64,000 nt of DNA, from positions 1,121,001-1,185,000 of the forward strand of contig CM043967.1 in assembly GCA_014529385.2 (NCBI GenBank), written 5' to 3'. Below are positions 63,515 through 64,000 of the stretch, one piece after another. Position 1 is the first letter of the stretch. The number at the start of each line of letters is the position of its first letter. This stretch comes from Adiantum capillus-veneris (taxonomy: Eukaryota > Streptophyta > Polypodiopsida > Polypodiales > Pteridaceae). Position numbers and translations under genes: made by a program. The notes beneath the pieces are model-generated. The model was given only the letters and a program-made list of their open reading frames with translations, was not told the DNA's origin and searched no databases.

Positions 63515-64000
63515 CTCACATTCTCTAGTCATGTCCAATCCCCGCACACCTCGGTCTAGAGGTGCACGGAGATCAGAACCACCGGGTTATAATTTCGTCT
63601 TTATTGGTCAATACCTATATTTGTGGGTACAAGAAATCTACAGACCCACGTCTACATGATACTGCATGTAGTGGACAAAACCCCTTTGCCTCTTCTCTAG
63701 CTGTAACACTTCACAGCATCTTAACATCTTTTCATAGTAGATCTTTTCACTGTTCGTTTAACTCTAAACCCTAAACCGTAAGTAATTCTTGCGTGGACTC
63801 GATCTAACGTAAATAAGCATAAATCTAAATAAACGTAAATCTAACTAAAAATAAACCTAAATCTAATTTAACGTAAGTCTACATCTAACCTAATCTTTAA
63901 CGTCTTTTGGGATAGTTTCCTACGACGTTAAAACTCTCTTCTTCTTGTGTGTGTGTGTGTGTGTGGGTAAACCTAAATAAACCTAAGTCTAATCTAATAT
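63393..64000. other. 5' region of the CACTA element
   Basis: No coding sequence. It contains (CT)n (63458-63512), (GT)n (63945-63964) and degenerate TAAACCTAAATCTAA / AACGTAAATCTAA words (63760-64000). The transposase promoter should lie here. Confidence 0.5.
63458..63512. repeat. (CT)n microsatellite
   Basis: A pure CT run about 65 bp upstream of the transposase ATG; in plants such tracts are common in 5' leaders. Confidence 0.95.

Larger units (their letters stand above)
57549..64000 (-). mobile_element. CACTA (En/Spm) transposon, right end outside the window
   Basis: The left terminus CACTACAAGAGGTTG (57549-) follows TCT, a possible 3-bp target duplication. It is trailed by about 240 bp of subterminal repeats. 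Inside, on the minus strand, are a TNP2-type transposase gene (59664-63392) and downstream of it a TNPA-like gene (58424-59391). It interrupts gypsy element N. The other terminus should lie beyond 64000. Confidence 0.85.

Overview
This window is plant nuclear DNA made almost entirely of transposable elements nested inside one another. The diagnostic families are a CACTA (En/Spm) element with a TNP2-type transposase, a pogo/Tc1-like DNA transposon, several Ty3/gypsy retrotransposons, and LINE fragments with a DUF4283-like ORF1. Many of the LTR elements carry the TGGTATCAGAGC-type primer site (initiator tRNA-Met). No host gene can be called with confidence. The density and nesting of repeats point to a large plant genome; the species cannot be read from the sequence.

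Layout. 1-1760: minus-strand gypsy-like remnant (A). About 2.8-3.4 kb: possible host-gene fragment, minus strand. 3.39-6.22 kb: LINE copy 1, cut by minus-strand element C (6224-8403), itself cut at its primer site by plus-strand element B (8404-9598). 9.6-10.62 kb: LINE copy 2. 10.6-14.3 kb: gag scraps, a dispersed repeat shared with 30.3-30.9 kb, the 5' end of minus-strand element F, and a partial LTR. 14.34-16.52 kb: small non-autonomous minus-strand LTR element L. 16.5-20.2 kb: decayed minus-strand gypsy element K (gag, zinc knuckle, protease, RT), with a solo LTR inside its gag. 20.2-29.5 kb: plus-strand element E, which encodes gag and protease only and is split by element D (23496-27704). 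D is a complete 4.2-kb non-autonomous LTR element with a TCAAC target duplication and one intact 526-codon ORF of unknown function. 30.3-33.3 kb: gag-like scraps and a 298-bp tandem duplication. 33.3-43.4 kb: gypsy element H, with an unusual architecture. 43.4-46.2 kb: two D-related 5' LTRs on the minus strand. 48.29-54.24 kb: a complete pogo-like transposon with TA duplication and matching inverted termini; its transposase is broken by a frameshift and by a 296-bp poly(A)-tailed retroposon. 55.4-57.5 kb: decayed minus-strand gypsy element N. 57549-end: a CACTA element inserted in N, whose six-exon transposase gene (1,104 codons) reads through without a break. Its companion TNPA-like gene has one in-frame stop.

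The most unusual object is element H. Its pol has the usual order protease, RT, RNase H, integrase. It also has two successive integrase-type H2C2 zinc-binding segments, and a second retropepsin-like domain downstream of the integrase inside a 487-codon open frame. Its LTR and leader carry nested perfect palindromes around the core AATAATCGCGATTATT. Second in interest are element D, which appears to depend on enzymes from elsewhere, and the pogo-like transposon with its retroposon passenger.

Functionally, these are selfish elements and not a pathway. Elements D, E and L lack reverse transcriptase and integrase and would need them in trans. The CACTA transposase is the only transposition enzyme here that looks intact.
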